A stretch of DNA of 64,000 nt, taken from contig NZ_CP022436.1 in assembly GCF_002224285.1 (NCBI RefSeq), positions 1,302,001-1,366,000 on the forward strand. Direction: 5' to 3'. Of the stretch, positions 8,932-18,226 are shown in pieces; within the stretch, counting starts at the first letter, position 1; each line of letters starts with the position of its first letter. A model generated the notes under the pieces. That model saw only the letters and a list, made by a program, of their open reading frames with translations, made no database searches and was not told where the DNA came from. The DNA is from Arthrobacter sp. YN (GTDB lineage: Bacteria; Actinomycetota; Actinomycetes; Actinomycetales; Micrococcaceae). Both the position numbers and the translations under genes were made by a program.

Positions 8932-9129
8932 ATGGTGAGCAGGGTTCCGCATCCACTGCAAGTAGTGATGTTCTTCGCTATGGCCGTCAATTTCGCGGCC
9001 TGGCAGCCGTTTGTTTGGTGGCGTGCCGCTGCTGCTGTGCTCATGCTGGGGTTCGGTTGCTACGGCATTTATGTGTTGCGGCGGAGCAAACGTAAAGAAA
9101 CCAGCCAGGAGCCCAGCGAGCTTGAGTGA
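8932..9129 (+). CDS. Tiny two-helix membrane protein
   Basis: 65 residues, ATG preceded by TAGGGGGAA. Two hydrophobic segments (residues 9-27 and 30-48) carry the WQPFVWWR motif in the turn, followed by a basic-then-acidic tail. A paralogue with the same WQPxxWWR turn and YGxY motif is found, frame-broken, at 11584-11759. Function unknown. Confidence 0.6.
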   Translation: MVSRVPHPLQVVMFFAMAVNFAAWQPFVWWRAAAAVLMLGFGCYGIYVLRRSKRKETSQEPSELE

Positions 9130-9180
9130 CCGGGAAGTTGATGATGGCCTGTGGACTGACGTCTGCGGGCCATCTCTTTG

Positions 9181-9768
9181 TTAATGGGTGTTTTCGTCGG
9201 GGCGAAGGCGAGTCTGCAAATTTGGGTCACCGAAGCCGGACACAAATCCGAAGTCGTGTTCTCCGTTCTCCGGAGGGAGCTCGCGCTCCAGTTTCAGTGC
9301 CGTCGTCGGCGTGAACAGCGTTTTCGCGATTCCGCTTTCTGTATCGAAGGTGAAGGACCCGAAAATTGTCCGGTCTACTCGGTGCCTCAGCAGGAGCGTC
9401 GTGTCCGAGCCGTTCACTTCACAAGCGACAGGGTGGTAGTCGTCCAGCTGCCGACCCCAAATGGGCAGGGAGAGTGGGAAAGAGAGCTGTACAGCTTCAG
9501 GAAACGAGAACGGGATGCGGTCGATGGAAAGGCTGAAATCATCGACGCCATCTGTCTGCAGAGTGAGGGAGCGGGGATCGAACGTTCTCGTCGGTCCGTC
9601 CGGCAGCTCTTTCGCAGACCAGATGAAGGCCCTCGGGTGCACCGAAACTGCGTGCCTCACCAAGTGGTGGCCGCTCTGGCAATACGAGGTGCCGGTGTAG
9701 GCGCTTGCCTGTCCGCCGCCCAGCGCTTTTCCGATCGCAATCGCCAGCTGCTCAGAGGAAGTGTCCAC
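9181..9768 (-). CDS. Hypothetical protein, 195 aa
   Basis: Starts at a GTG (9768) preceded by GAGGATGAGG. A soluble, beta-rich looking protein without signal peptide; notable stretches are SGHHLVRHAVSVHPRAFIW near residue 33-50 and a C-terminal GEHDFGFVSGFGDPNLQ. No family recognised. It is convergent with 8932-9129 and lies just downstream of the MarR gene on the same strand. Confidence 0.6.
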   Translation of the reverse strand: MDTSSEQLAIAIGKALGGGQASAYTGTSYCQSGHHLVRHAVSVHPRAFIWSAKELPDGPTRTFDPRSLTLQTDGVDDFSLSIDRIPFSFPEAVQLSFPLSLPIWGRQLDDYHPVACEVNGSDTTLLLRHRVDRTIFGSFTFDTESGIAKTLFTPTTALKLERELPPENGEHDFGFVSGFGDPNLQTRLRPDENTH

Positions 9769-9798
9769 GCCTCATCCTCGCATGGGTGACGTGCCCGC

Positions 9799-10302
9799 TT
9801 AGGAGGATTCGCCGTCGTGGTTTGTTAGCAGGAACTTGCGCAGGAGGTCCGCCAACTGCACCCGCTCAGCCTTGGACAGGCCCGCGAGCATCTTCTGCTG
9901 ATTCTCGACGTGGTGCTCCACCACGTCGTCCACCAGGGCGAGTCCCTCGGGCGTGAGGCTGATGAGTAGTTGCCGGCGGTTCTCGGGGTTGGTCTCGCGA
10001 TGAACCAGACCGCGCGATACCAGCCGATCTACGCGGTTGGTCATGGCCGCCGAACCGATCATGGTGAGGCTGGCGAGTCGACCCGGTGTCAACGGCGCCT
10101 CGGCTGCCGACCGGCGCAGTGTCGCCAGGACGTCGAACTCCCACGGCTCCAGCCCGAACTGGCTCATGAATTTCTGCACGTCCAGAGAGGCGAGGCGACT
10201 CGCCCTGTTGAGCCGTCCCAGAACGCCCATGGAGCTGACGTCCACGTCGGGTCGCTCTTTGTTCCACTGCTCAAGAATCATGTCCACTGCGTCGCGGTCC
10301 AT
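9799..10302 (-). CDS. MarR-family transcriptional regulator
   Basis: 167 residues with the full MarR winged-helix: dimerisation helix, then EFDVLATLRRSA, the recognition helix region PGRLASLTMIGSAAMTNRVDRLVSRGLV, the wing HRETNPENRRQLLISLTPEG, and the C-terminal dimer helices. It is divergent from the EamA exporter at 10390 with an 87-bp gap holding a palindrome, the usual arrangement for a MarR repressor controlling its neighbour in response to a small molecule. The ATG at 10302 begins MDRDAVDMILEQW. Confidence 0.9.
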   Translation of the reverse strand: MDRDAVDMILEQWNKERPDVDVSSMGVLGRLNRASRLASLDVQKFMSQFGLEPWEFDVLATLRRSAAEAPLTPGRLASLTMIGSAAMTNRVDRLVSRGLVHRETNPENRRQLLISLTPEGLALVDDVVEHHVENQQKMLAGLSKAERVQLADLLRKFLLTNHDGESS

Positions 10303-10389
10303 CGTCCTCCCATGCTTGACCTCAAACAGTACAGCACCTACATTGTCTTACATCAAATAGTTCGACATCGAAATGTATGGAAGTGAAAG
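10303..10389. promoter_or_regulatory. Divergent marR/eamA promoter region with palindrome
   Basis: The gap is AT-rich relative to its surroundings. TTCGACATCGAA (10361-10372) is a palindrome with a two-base centre, 18 bases before the transporter start, and lies where a repressor would block transcription. Its placement suggests a MarR operator; the exact promoter boxes are not clear. Confidence 0.5.
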
Positions 10390-11361
10390 ATGAGTTCATC
10401 TGCAGCGGTTGCCAGCAGGGCGGGAGTTGGGGCGTCTAAGGCATCCCCTCGCGACCTCTTCATCACCGCTCTCGCGCCGATGGTCTGGGGCTCCACCTAT
10501 CTGGTGACCACGGAGTTCCTCCCCGCCGATCGGCCGCTCCTGGCCGCAACCGTGAGGGCATTGCCGGCGGGCATTGTGCTGATGCTGGTCACTCGAACGT
10601 GGCCGCGGGGGAGTTGGTGGTTCAAAGCCGCTGCGCTGGGCGCGCTCAACATTGGGCTGTTCTTCTTCCTGCTGTTTTTCACCGCGTACCAACTGCCGGG
10701 TGGGCTTGCGGCGCTGGTCATGTCCATCCAGCCACTGTTTGTGCTTTTCCTTGGCGTGCTGTTGCTGGGCGAGAGGATACGCAAGGCGCACATTATTGCT
10801 TGCGCGGTGGGAGCCGCGGGTGTCGGCTTGCTCGTCCTACGATCCGACGCGGCGCTGACTCTTGTGGGTGTGCTCGCCGGGATGACGGCGGCTCTGAGCA
10901 TGGCGGCCGGCATAGTCCTCACCAAACGCTGGGGAAGGCCCGACGGCGTGGGGCTGCTTGGGTTTACCGGCCTGCAGCTAGCGATGGGTGGGGTCGTGCT
11001 GCTGCCCGTGACGCTGGTGGTTGAAGGGCTGCCGGGGTCGGTTTCGCTGCCTAACCTGGCAGGCTTCGCTTATCTCAGCGTCATCGGTGCGTTGGCTGCC
11101 TACGCGGTGTGGTTCCGGGGTATCCAGCGGCTGCCGACGATGGTGGTGTCGTTCCTGGGATTCCTGAGCCCGCTTGTGGCTACGGTGCTGGGGTTTGTGT
11201 TCCTGGGGGAGTCGTTGTCGGGGTGGCAGTTGGTGGGTGCGGTGTTGGTGTTGGGGGCGGTGGGTTTGGTCCAGGGGGCAGACCGTCCTTCGTACCGTGC
11301 TGAGACGGCAGCGCGCTCGGATCAGCCATTGATTGAAGCCTGCAGGGCGGGATTGCCATAG
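10390..11361 (+). CDS. EamA/DMT-family transporter
   Basis: 323 residues, ten predicted membrane helices arranged as two EamA halves (PF00892). Motifs include the first-helix WGSTYLVTTEFLP, the end of the first half with LGVLLLGERI, and the second half ending LGESLSGWQLVGAVLVLGAV. Family members export amino acids, metabolites or drugs; the substrate here is unknown. The divergent MarR gene suggests induction by a substrate or toxic compound. The ATG at 10390 has GAAAG upstream. Confidence 0.88.
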   Translation: MSSSAAVASRAGVGASKASPRDLFITALAPMVWGSTYLVTTEFLPADRPLLAATVRALPAGIVLMLVTRTWPRGSWWFKAAALGALNIGLFFFLLFFTAYQLPGGLAALVMSIQPLFVLFLGVLLLGERIRKAHIIACAVGAAGVGLLVLRSDAALTLVGVLAGMTAALSMAAGIVLTKRWGRPDGVGLLGFTGLQLAMGGVVLLPVTLVVEGLPGSVSLPNLAGFAYLSVIGALAAYAVWFRGIQRLPTMVVSFLGFLSPLVATVLGFVFLGESLSGWQLVGAVLVLGAVGLVQGADRPSYRAETAARSDQPLIEACRAGLP

Positions 11362-11451
11362 GCGATCTTTTTTTGAGCCCGCTGAGCCAGACCTGGAGTC
11401 GAACGTTCACGCGGTACAGACTAAGGAACACGGCGACGCGGAAAGGTTGGA

Positions 11452-11527
11452 GCACTCATTTCGACCGTCCGAGCGCCTATTTTGGGTCAGGTCACCACCT
11501 AGTTGGTGCCCAATAGAGGCTAGGTGG
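11452..11527 (+). repeat. Phased CCACCTAG array, cluster C
   Basis: Octamers start at 11452 (GCACTCAT), 11473 (GCGCCTAT) and 11495 (CCACCTAG), steps of 21 and 22 bases. An inverted CTAGGTGG follows at 11520-11527, so ACCACCTAG and CTAGGTGGT could form a nine-pair stem. The cluster lies in the 222-bp gap after the EamA gene (11362-11583), in the same orientation as that gene; the rest of the gap shows nothing else. Confidence 0.65.
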
Positions 11528-11583
11528 TTGCTTTGCAGGTGCAGACTGCTGAGGGAGGGTACCAAGCGATCGAAAGGGGCGGC

Positions 11584-11759
11584 ATGAATAATCCGCTCTG
11601 CAGATCGTGGGCTTCTTCGGCATGGCCATCATTTTCGCGACCTGGCAGCCGGTCGCCTGGTGGCGGATCATGGCAGCAGCGAACATGTTGGCCAGCGAGT
11701 TTTATGGACTTTATCTGATGTGGCGCCCGAGGCGGCAAGACACCAGCGGGGAACCGTGA
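11584..11759 (+). pseudogene. Frame-broken paralogue of the tiny membrane protein
   Basis: An ATG at 11584 (MNNP) is out of frame by one missing base with the following reading LQIVGFFGMAIIFATWQP, VAWWR, EFYGLYLMWRPRR, ending at the TGA 11757-11759. That second frame aligns along its whole length with the 65-residue protein at 8932-9129. Either the gene is frameshifted near 11595-11598 or it starts at the GTG at 11607. Confidence 0.55.
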
Positions 11760-11765
11760 GGCAGT

Positions 11766-12421
11766 TCAGCCCGCTTTCACCAGCTCCCAAGGGTCTCCGT
11801 CGTGAGTCCTGTGCCAGAACTGCCGTGGCTCTTCAATTTCGTGCGCAACGTCCGTGAGTCAAAGGGTCCTGCCCGGATCCCAGCCCGCGATGACCTGTGG
11901 CCGTATCTTGCTCTACAGCCAAAGAACGTTAGCCACGCTGAGGTACCCGGTGACAGTAAGGTGCACGGCATCCCACTCAGTCGCAACTCGTTCCCAGTCG
12001 GGAATGATCCCTCACCGTGCCGGCCGGTGGTCCGGAACCAGCCGTGCCGACGGGAAGCGGTGATCTCCAAAGGGAATGCCGGCACAGCTTTGTCCAGTCA
12101 TAGGCCGTGCGGATCTCAAGGATTCGGCCTGTTCGATGGGGCGGGATGGTGGTCGCGTTTCCCAGTCAAGGGAGTCCTCCACGAGACTGAGCCCCTCCGG
12201 AATGCGCAGCGCGGTCTGCACAAGACCGTGGGGGATCGACCACCATTGCCGTCCCAGTTCGCGCGGGGATCGGCGGGCCGTTCGCGGGCAGCACGGGCTT
12301 CCTCGGTCCGCTCCTTTCGAGCCCTCTCCGCCAGCGTGCGTTGCGGGTTTCGCGGAATGGGAGCTGGGTCGTCTGAGGTGCGCCAGCCGATGACCCACTG
12401 ACGCATGTGCCAACACCACAT
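11766..12421 (-). pseudogene. Decayed C-terminal paralogue of the 1040-2110 gene
   Basis: Reading the minus strand in changing frames recovers the C-terminal 60% of the protein encoded at 1040-2110: QWVIGWRTSDDPAPIPRNP, then WWSIPHGLVQTALRIPEGLS, then RTGRILEIRTAYDWTKLC, then FPLEITASRRHGWFRTTGRH, then IIPDWERVATEWDAVHLTVT and IEEPRQFWHRTHDGDPWEL. At least four frame changes are needed, most by one missing base, and a TGA replaces the Trp of the TFWLNDV motif. The N-terminal part is absent. This is true decay. The 228 bases between it and 12650 hold no recognisable gene. Confidence 0.8.
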
Positions 12422-12649
12422 TGGGAGGGCGAGCGGGAAGGGCAGGTGGACGGCCTCTGGAAGCGAGCGCCGAATGCGATCGCAGGACGAGCATACCGCT
12501 GTTCGGGTCTTGGCGCGTTTGCTTCTCGGCCCGCTGGCCCGACACGCCTCAAGGAGTGTTTAGAAAGGGTCATCAGAGGCACCCCTTTAGCAGGTTGCAC
12601 GGGAGCGCAGAGTTCTGAACAGTGTCCTTGCTTCAGGTACGGTTCAGGC

Positions 12650-13921
12650 ATGACGTATAGGCTCCACGGTTATAGTAACCAGGACTTCGAGGTCCGCTTT
12701 TCGCCACCGCCCGCTTTAGGAAATTTCATTTCGACCATTATCGGGCCCAATGGCTCGGGTAAGAGTCGGCTCTTAACCGATATCGCAGTCACCATGAGGT
12801 CATCGTTAAAAGATCCCGGGTACGCAAGCAGTGAGCATCCGGAACGTGTCCTCGTCATCTCAAACATGGTCTACGACAAGTTTCCATTGTCAGATACTAA
12901 GGTTCCGCAGTATGTATACCTAGGTGTCAGGCAAGGCACGAACATGGTGACGTCAGGGGTTTGGGCAGATCAGATCGCCGAGACTGTAGCCTGGTCGTGG
13001 TTTTTGCCCGAACGCCAACGTATGTTCGCTCCCGCGCTAGACATTGTGGGTGTCAATTTTGCTCAACCACCGCAATTTGGGATTAGAGAAGTTGGGCTGC
13101 GTAGATGGAGGGAGCGACGCGACAGAGTTGCAGATATTAGTCGCGGATACAACTCACGCAGCCGAATAATACTGGATTCAAGGCACGGGTCCGCAATCGA
13201 CGAGCTCATAGAGTTACTGCCTTCGATTCGGAGATTGGAAAAATCGGGTCCATCAGGCGATCGGACCGATCACTGTGCACGGATTGAAGATGTGGCCAGA
13301 CGTAATGATCTTCACCCTTCACAACTGCTTGAAGCTGCCTTTGACGTAAAAATTATCTTGCCATACATCCACCTCATAAAGGAAGGGCGGTATGTCCGGG
13401 CTATAGATTTGAGTGCCGGTGAGCAACTTATTCTCTCTAACCTGGCGCGGCTTGCTCGCTATGTTGTACCAAACTCACTAGTCCTATTTGACGAACCTGA
13501 GATCGGGCTCCATCCAGAATGGCAGAGCCGCATGATCCCTGAAATGAATCGGATGATTCCTGACGAGTTTGGTTGTCATTTCATAGTTACGACACATTCA
13601 CCACACGTCGTCGTGGAAGGTGCCGAACTTTTGGTTCCGGGCTCACGGAGAGGCCACTTTGTGCCTTACGAAGGAGACTACGCGGGAAGATCCATCGAGA
13701 GTCTTCTCTACCGGGCGTTCGAGTCCAGGACCTCGCGGAATCGAGATGTTGAGAAGGACCTGACACTGTTGATTAGAGCGATTAGTGCTGGACGCCCCAA
13801 GCCAGGAATGGGAGATGAATTCGTCGCAGCATTTGAGAGGCTCAAGAGAGTAGCCGGGGACGACACGCCAGAAGTCAGTCACATCCTCTCTCAAGCATCG
13901 GTCATGCTTGGAAGGTCGTGA
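12650..13921 (+). CDS. ptuA: Septu-like AAA ATPase PtuA
   Basis: 423 residues from the ATG at 12650; the frame is open further upstream but that stretch lies in remnants. Walker A is IIGPNGSGKSRLL (about residues 31-43), an ABC-like signature DLSAGEQLILSNLARL follows near 253, Walker B is SLVLFDEPEIGLHPEW near 280, and the switch TTHSPHVV lies near 312. This is the SMC/OLD-like AAA_21 type. Directly followed by an HNH nuclease gene, it matches the two-gene Septu anti-phage system, in which PtuA forms a complex with the PtuB nuclease. Base composition is clearly AT-richer than the flanks, a sign of recent transfer. Other ATPase-HNH pairs, such as retron-linked ones, have no support here because no reverse transcriptase is present. 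Confidence 0.75.
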   Translation: MTYRLHGYSNQDFEVRFSPPPALGNFISTIIGPNGSGKSRLLTDIAVTMRSSLKDPGYASSEHPERVLVISNMVYDKFPLSDTKVPQYVYLGVRQGTNMVTSGVWADQIAETVAWSWFLPERQRMFAPALDIVGVNFAQPPQFGIREVGLRRWRERRDRVADISRGYNSRSRIILDSRHGSAIDELIELLPSIRRLEKSGPSGDRTDHCARIEDVARRNDLHPSQLLEAAFDVKIILPYIHLIKEGRYVRAIDLSAGEQLILSNLARLARYVVPNSLVLFDEPEIGLHPEWQSRMIPEMNRMIPDEFGCHFIVTTHSPHVVVEGAELLVPGSRRGHFVPYEGDYAGRSIESLLYRAFESRTSRNRDVEKDLTLLIRAISAGRPKPGMGDEFVAAFERLKRVAGDDTPEVSHILSQASVMLGRS

Positions 13922-13927
13922 TGGTTG

Positions 13928-14530
13928 ATGCGTAGCCTACCCTCTCTTGACCCGAGCGATCTTCCCCTCACGAGTCGTCGTTACGCTGCCCTCAGGGGTG
14001 CTCCATGGTCACATGGTAGTGACTTCAAGAGGGAATTCAGAATTTTAGCCATGAAGAACCAAGGCAGCTTTTGCGCATATTGTTGTATTGAAATTGGTCG
14101 CGCTATTCGGCGTGAGGCTGACATTGAACATTTTGCCGACAAAAGTCAATATCCGATATGGTCCTTCGAACTGAAGAACTTACTGCTAGTGTGTAAGACT
14201 TGCAACCAGACCTTGAAGCGGAGCTTTGATTCAGTTATCAATAAAAATGATGTTTACGAACTGAGCATCTTTGCAATTTGTCATCCCTACCTTGATAGGA
14301 TCGCCGATCATATTGAAGGGGGTTATCAGAATTTACTCAATAAACCGGATATACCTAGTGCAAAGACTCTTAAGGGTCTCCGAACGATCCGACTTTTGAA
14401 GCTGGCCGAATTAGACATGTACGATAACTGGTTTCGTATCTATCAAGCGTTCGTAAATCGGAGCCAAATGAGCTCGGTTGAGACTTCTAGATTAGAACGT
14501 GCACAAGAAGAATTGTCCGGCTATTCGTGA
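13928..14530 (+). CDS. ptuB: Septu-like HNH endonuclease PtuB
   Basis: About 200 residues. The HNH core is visible: FCAYC (near residue 48), a DIEHF motif near 65, the conserved Asn in ELKNLLLVCKTCN near 84-91, with the two CxxC pairs holding the zinc and the His as catalytic base. It begins a few bases after the ptuA stop (GGAAGG upstream; TTG at 13925 is an alternative start), so the pair is an operon. PtuB is the DNA-cutting effector in Septu. Like ptuA it is AT-rich. The 176 bases to 14706 are noncoding and also AT-rich. Confidence 0.75.
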   Translation: MRSLPSLDPSDLPLTSRRYAALRGAPWSHGSDFKREFRILAMKNQGSFCAYCCIEIGRAIRREADIEHFADKSQYPIWSFELKNLLLVCKTCNQTLKRSFDSVINKNDVYELSIFAICHPYLDRIADHIEGGYQNLLNKPDIPSAKTLKGLRTIRLLKLAELDMYDNWFRIYQAFVNRSQMSSVETSRLERAQEELSGYS

Positions 14531-14706
14531 GGTCAGGACATTTTTCAAGATAGCCCAGCAGCGGATGCGTGCTTTATGTCGGTGATGCGGAGTCAATTTT
14601 AAAGAGAGCAACGAAGTAATATGCATAGGATTGAATAGATTCGGACCGCTCGAAAGAAATGTGGTGGGTCAGTGGGCGTCAAGTCTTTTAAAAGCTTTGG
14701 CCCGAA

Positions 14707-16877
14707 TCAGGGTATCAACTCGGAATTTTTTTTGGGATAGCGGGCCACCGCGGTGGAGACACCTCTTAATGCAACTGATGCAGCTCCAACGTGATCGCTG
14801 CCGCGCTCGGCAAGAGTGCTAACCGCCAGCGAGTGAGGGAGAAGCTCCACAAACTTCAATGTTTTGAGTGCCCGATCGTCCATTTGGGGCAAGATCGAGC
14901 ACGGCTCCCGGAGCAATGAGTCCTGGATTCTGCCCGTCGCTCCCATCAGATCCTTCGCGCTTACGTCTCCTCGCAAGCCAATTTGCCAGTTGTTGTAGGC
15001 TCGCGACTCATCAATCAATTCGGGTGCAAGGTCAAGCAAGCCGGCCGCGAGGACTGCATTGGCCCGCGCCCCAGCCCAGGTCCACCAGCGAAGGCGCCCA
15101 TTCGACTCGCGTACTAAGACGCTGGAGTCATGGACTACGCGATGGGAGTATTCATCTTGAAGTTCCTCGAGCTTGTTCAGAGCCCGTTTAGACAAATTGA
15201 CGCCATTCGGTATGGCTCCGAGCAGCACCCGCCGAGTTGCATCACTCAGCGCATAGGACTCGGGCTGAGGCATGCTGGACCATTTGGAGTCGGCCGCGTT
15301 CGCGGACGGTTCAACGTAAGCGCGGTGTCGCTTCCAATCTACATAGTTCACCTGCCACGCCCTTCCTCCGAGAGTAAGAAGTCGAAGCCCATCAACTTTT
15401 CGCTGCAGGACCATAGGGTCGACCGAACCGACCTCCTCTCGACCATGCAGAATGACGATTTGAGGGTCAGCGGTGAAAACCGCCATGAGATCTCGATAAT
15501 GGATGCCGCCGTATTTCCGCTCAGCTTCGGGGCCCATGAAGAGCATCCCTTGGTCCGAATCGAGGTGTCCGGTTTCCACCAGCCAGGCTGCAATGTGCTG
15601 CCACTCGACCTGCGAGGCGAGCCCGAGCCCGGAGAACCACTCCTGCCAGGTGTTGGCCCCACCCGACGCTCCTGCAGCGTCAATCCTAGGAGTTGTTGTG
15701 CTGCGACATGCAAGGGCGAGGGCGGGGGAGTGACAGGCTCCACATAGCCCTCAGACCACAGCAGCAACAGCCCACAGGCGCGAAGGAACTGCGCGTCGTC
15801 GGTGGACAGGAAAAGCATGTTTCGTTCTGTTCCCGGCCTGCGGCCGGTCCGGCCGAGCCGCTGCAGTACCGAGGCGACGGTGCGCGGTGCGCCGATCTGG
15901 ACCACCCTATCGAGGTCGCCCACGTCGATGCCGAGCTCCAGGGTCGAGGTGGACACGATGACGCAGTTGCGGGCCTGGGAGAACGCGGTTTCGGCCTGCC
16001 TGCGGGCATCCACCGACAAGGAGGAATGCGAAACGAAAGTCTCCACCTCAAGATCCCGCAGCCCCAGCGAAACCTTTTCCACCGTCCTGCGCGAATCGGC
16101 AAAGACGAGCCGTTTTTCGCCGCGATGCAGGGCAGCGATCACTTTGGCGGCGTTCAATTCACTGCCCACGAAATCGAGCTGCATCTCCGGTGGGGCCGCA
16201 GAGCCACCATCCGGAGCGATCACGGAGGCAGGCATCTCCGAGACCCGATTGCTGCCCTGCAACCACGTCAGAAGTTCCGGGGCGTTGCCGACCGTCGCGG
16301 ACAGTCCAATCCTTTGCAGCGGCCGGCCGGCCAACTGAGAGATCCGTTCCACAACTCCCAACAAGTGCCAGCCCCGATCGTCCCCGGCAAAGGCATGGAC
16401 CTCGTCGACCACAATGGCGCGGACATCCGCGAACAGAGTCCGGGGATCGGCCAGCGTGGACACGAGCATGGATTCCAACGATTCCGGAGTTGTCAGCAAG
16501 ATGTCGGGTCGGTCGAGGACTTGACGCCTGCGGGCACCCGCAGTGGTGTCTCCATGCCGTACCGCCGCGGTGCGTCCGAGCCATCCGGCGTAGGAAGCGA
16601 CCCGTGGCTCCAGGTTGTTCAGCAACGCGCGCAGGGGACACACGTAGAGGACTGACGTCCCTGTCCACGCCTCCTCAGCCATACGGGTCAGCAGCGGGAA
16701 CAATGCTGCCTCGGTCTTGCCTCCGGCGGTGGGAGCCAGGAGCAGGCAATCGTTGCCGCCCAAGACGGGACTGACGGACTCGGACTGCAGCGGCCGCAGG
16801 CCGCCCCATCCCAGCGTGTTGGCGATGTGGTGCTGGACCACCGTGTGGAGTGCGTCAAACCCGGCGACCTGGGTCAT
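14707..16877 (-). pseudogene. brxHI: BREX type 2 helicase BrxHI, frame-broken
   Basis: Lhr-like superfamily 2 helicase, about 723 residues if joined. The first frame (16877 to about 15660) has APTAGGKTEAALF (Walker A, near residue 48), DEVHAF (motif II, near 157), LSATV (motif III) and the C-terminal motifs STSTLELGID and QRLGRTGRR. At 15657-15660 (CCCC on the plus strand) one base is missing; the other frame then carries GANTWQEWFSGLGLASQVEW and continues to the stop at 14707. Without repair the protein would read nonsense and end at 15348. The start overlaps the brxD stop as ATGA. BrxHI is a signature gene of type 2 BREX. Confidence 0.8.
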
Positions 16878-18226
16878 ATGTTAAGTTCGACGTCGTCCGC
16901 GGTCGCCGCGTAGCCTCCGCCCACTCCGAGGGTGCCGCCGACGGCGTTGCGTTCCTCGGGGCTTAGGTCCTCGCGGGCGAGGGTCAAGGCGTAGTGCTGG
17001 CGCGGGTCGAAGTCATCGAACTGGTCAACACGGTCCAACACGTCGCCGATGAGTTTCTTTAGGAAGATCCTAGGCGCGATGCCCACCTTGCCGCCCAGCC
17101 CGCCGGCCACGGCGTCTGCCAGATCGGAGATGTAGGGATCATCGACGAGCTGGCGGATACGGTCAGGAGCATCGGCACCGAGAAGATAGAGGTCCCGTAC
17201 CTTGATGCCCAAAGCTTCGAGCGCTTCACGGTTGAAGCCGGCCAAACGGATCTGTACGGCCCGGGGGTTGTCGAAGCGCGAATTGGTGCCGAAATCCGTC
17301 GCCAGACGCTGTGCCAGGGGCGCCAAGCGGGGCACCCCCGATGGCCCGGTGAAGAAAGCCGGTGTTCCGGTCAGCACCAGATACAAGCCCGGGAACCGAC
17401 CGGAATCCACTTCATCCATGAGCTGGCGCAGCGCGTTGAGGGCTTTGTCCCGCACATCCGATCGCATTCGTTGCAGGGTCTCGACCTCGTCCAAAACCAC
17501 CAGCAGGCCAGGATGCCCGGCGTCTCGCAGAATAAGTAGCAGACCCTGCAGGAATCCCAGGGCACCGAAGTGGTCAAGATCGCCGCGGATTCCGGCCCCG
17601 CGCTTGGCCGAAGCGCCCACATGGGGCTGGCCACCGAGCCATGCTGCGAGCCCGTCCGCAACAGCGGCATCTCCAGCAGCTATGGCTGCTCGGTAACCGC
17701 GGAGTGCCTGGGCGAAGGCAGGTGTCTTCGCACTCACCTCTGCCAACCGCCGGTCCAGCAGCTCATCCGCGGCGGCCGTCAGGTCACTCGATGAGGCGGT
17801 GGCCAGCGCGGGGTCTGCGGCGATGGCGTCGTCCTCGAGAGTGAACAGCCAGGCATCCAGGACCGAGCGGAACGCGCTGGGAGCCACCGAGGCAGTGCGC
17901 AGCGATTCGGTAATCCGGCGGTAGACGGTTTCAAGCTTGTGCAGCGGGGTCTCGGTCTCGGAAATCTGCACTTCGGCGGCGGCGAAACCCTTCCTGAGGG
18001 CCTTGTCCGCAAGATGGCGCGTGTAGAAGGTCTTTCCTGTGCCGTACTCCCCACGGACTGCCTTGACCACGGCACCACTTCCCGCGACGGTCTCGAGTTC
18101 CTCGTCAACGGCGAGCTGGAAACGATCCAGTCCGACGGCGAGCAGGTCGAGTCCGTTGGAAGGAACCGTGCCACGCCGCAGCGCGTCGATCACTTCACGG
18201 CGCCTGCGCGGGGACACTTCAGCCAC
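16874..18226 (-). CDS. brxD: BREX type 2 ATPase BrxD
   Basis: 450 residues with the P-loop GEYGTGKTF near residue 60 and Walker B LLVVLDEVETLQRM near 245; the start SPRRRREVIDALRRGTVP is typical of BrxD (DUF2791, BREX system ATP-binding protein). GTG start at 18226 overlaps the end of pglZ by eight bases, and its own stop overlaps brxHI by four. BrxD is an AAA protein needed for type 2 BREX; its biochemical step is not settled. Confidence 0.88.
   Translation of the reverse strand: MAEVSPRRRREVIDALRRGTVPSNGLDLLAVGLDRFQLAVDEELETVAGSGAVVKAVRGEYGTGKTFYTRHLADKALRKGFAAAEVQISETETPLHKLETVYRRITESLRTASVAPSAFRSVLDAWLFTLEDDAIAADPALATASSSDLTAAADELLDRRLAEVSAKTPAFAQALRGYRAAIAAGDAAVADGLAAWLGGQPHVGASAKRGAGIRGDLDHFGALGFLQGLLLILRDAGHPGLLVVLDEVETLQRMRSDVRDKALNALRQLMDEVDSGRFPGLYLVLTGTPAFFTGPSGVPRLAPLAQRLATDFGTNSRFDNPRAVQIRLAGFNREALEALGIKVRDLYLLGADAPDRIRQLVDDPYISDLADAVAGGLGGKVGIAPRIFLKKLIGDVLDRVDQFDDFDPRQHYALTLAREDLSPEERNAVGGTLGVGGGYAATADDVELNI

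Noticed and set aside
14631..14822. 63-codon open frame on the plus strand
   Set aside because: It overlaps the brxHI 3' end on the opposite strand, has no ribosome site and no recognisable protein.
12650..16877. DISARM or retron system instead of Septu plus BREX
   Set aside because: DISARM needs drmA/B/C genes and a retron needs a reverse transcriptase; neither is present, and pglW/X/Y/Z with brxD and brxHI define BREX type 2.
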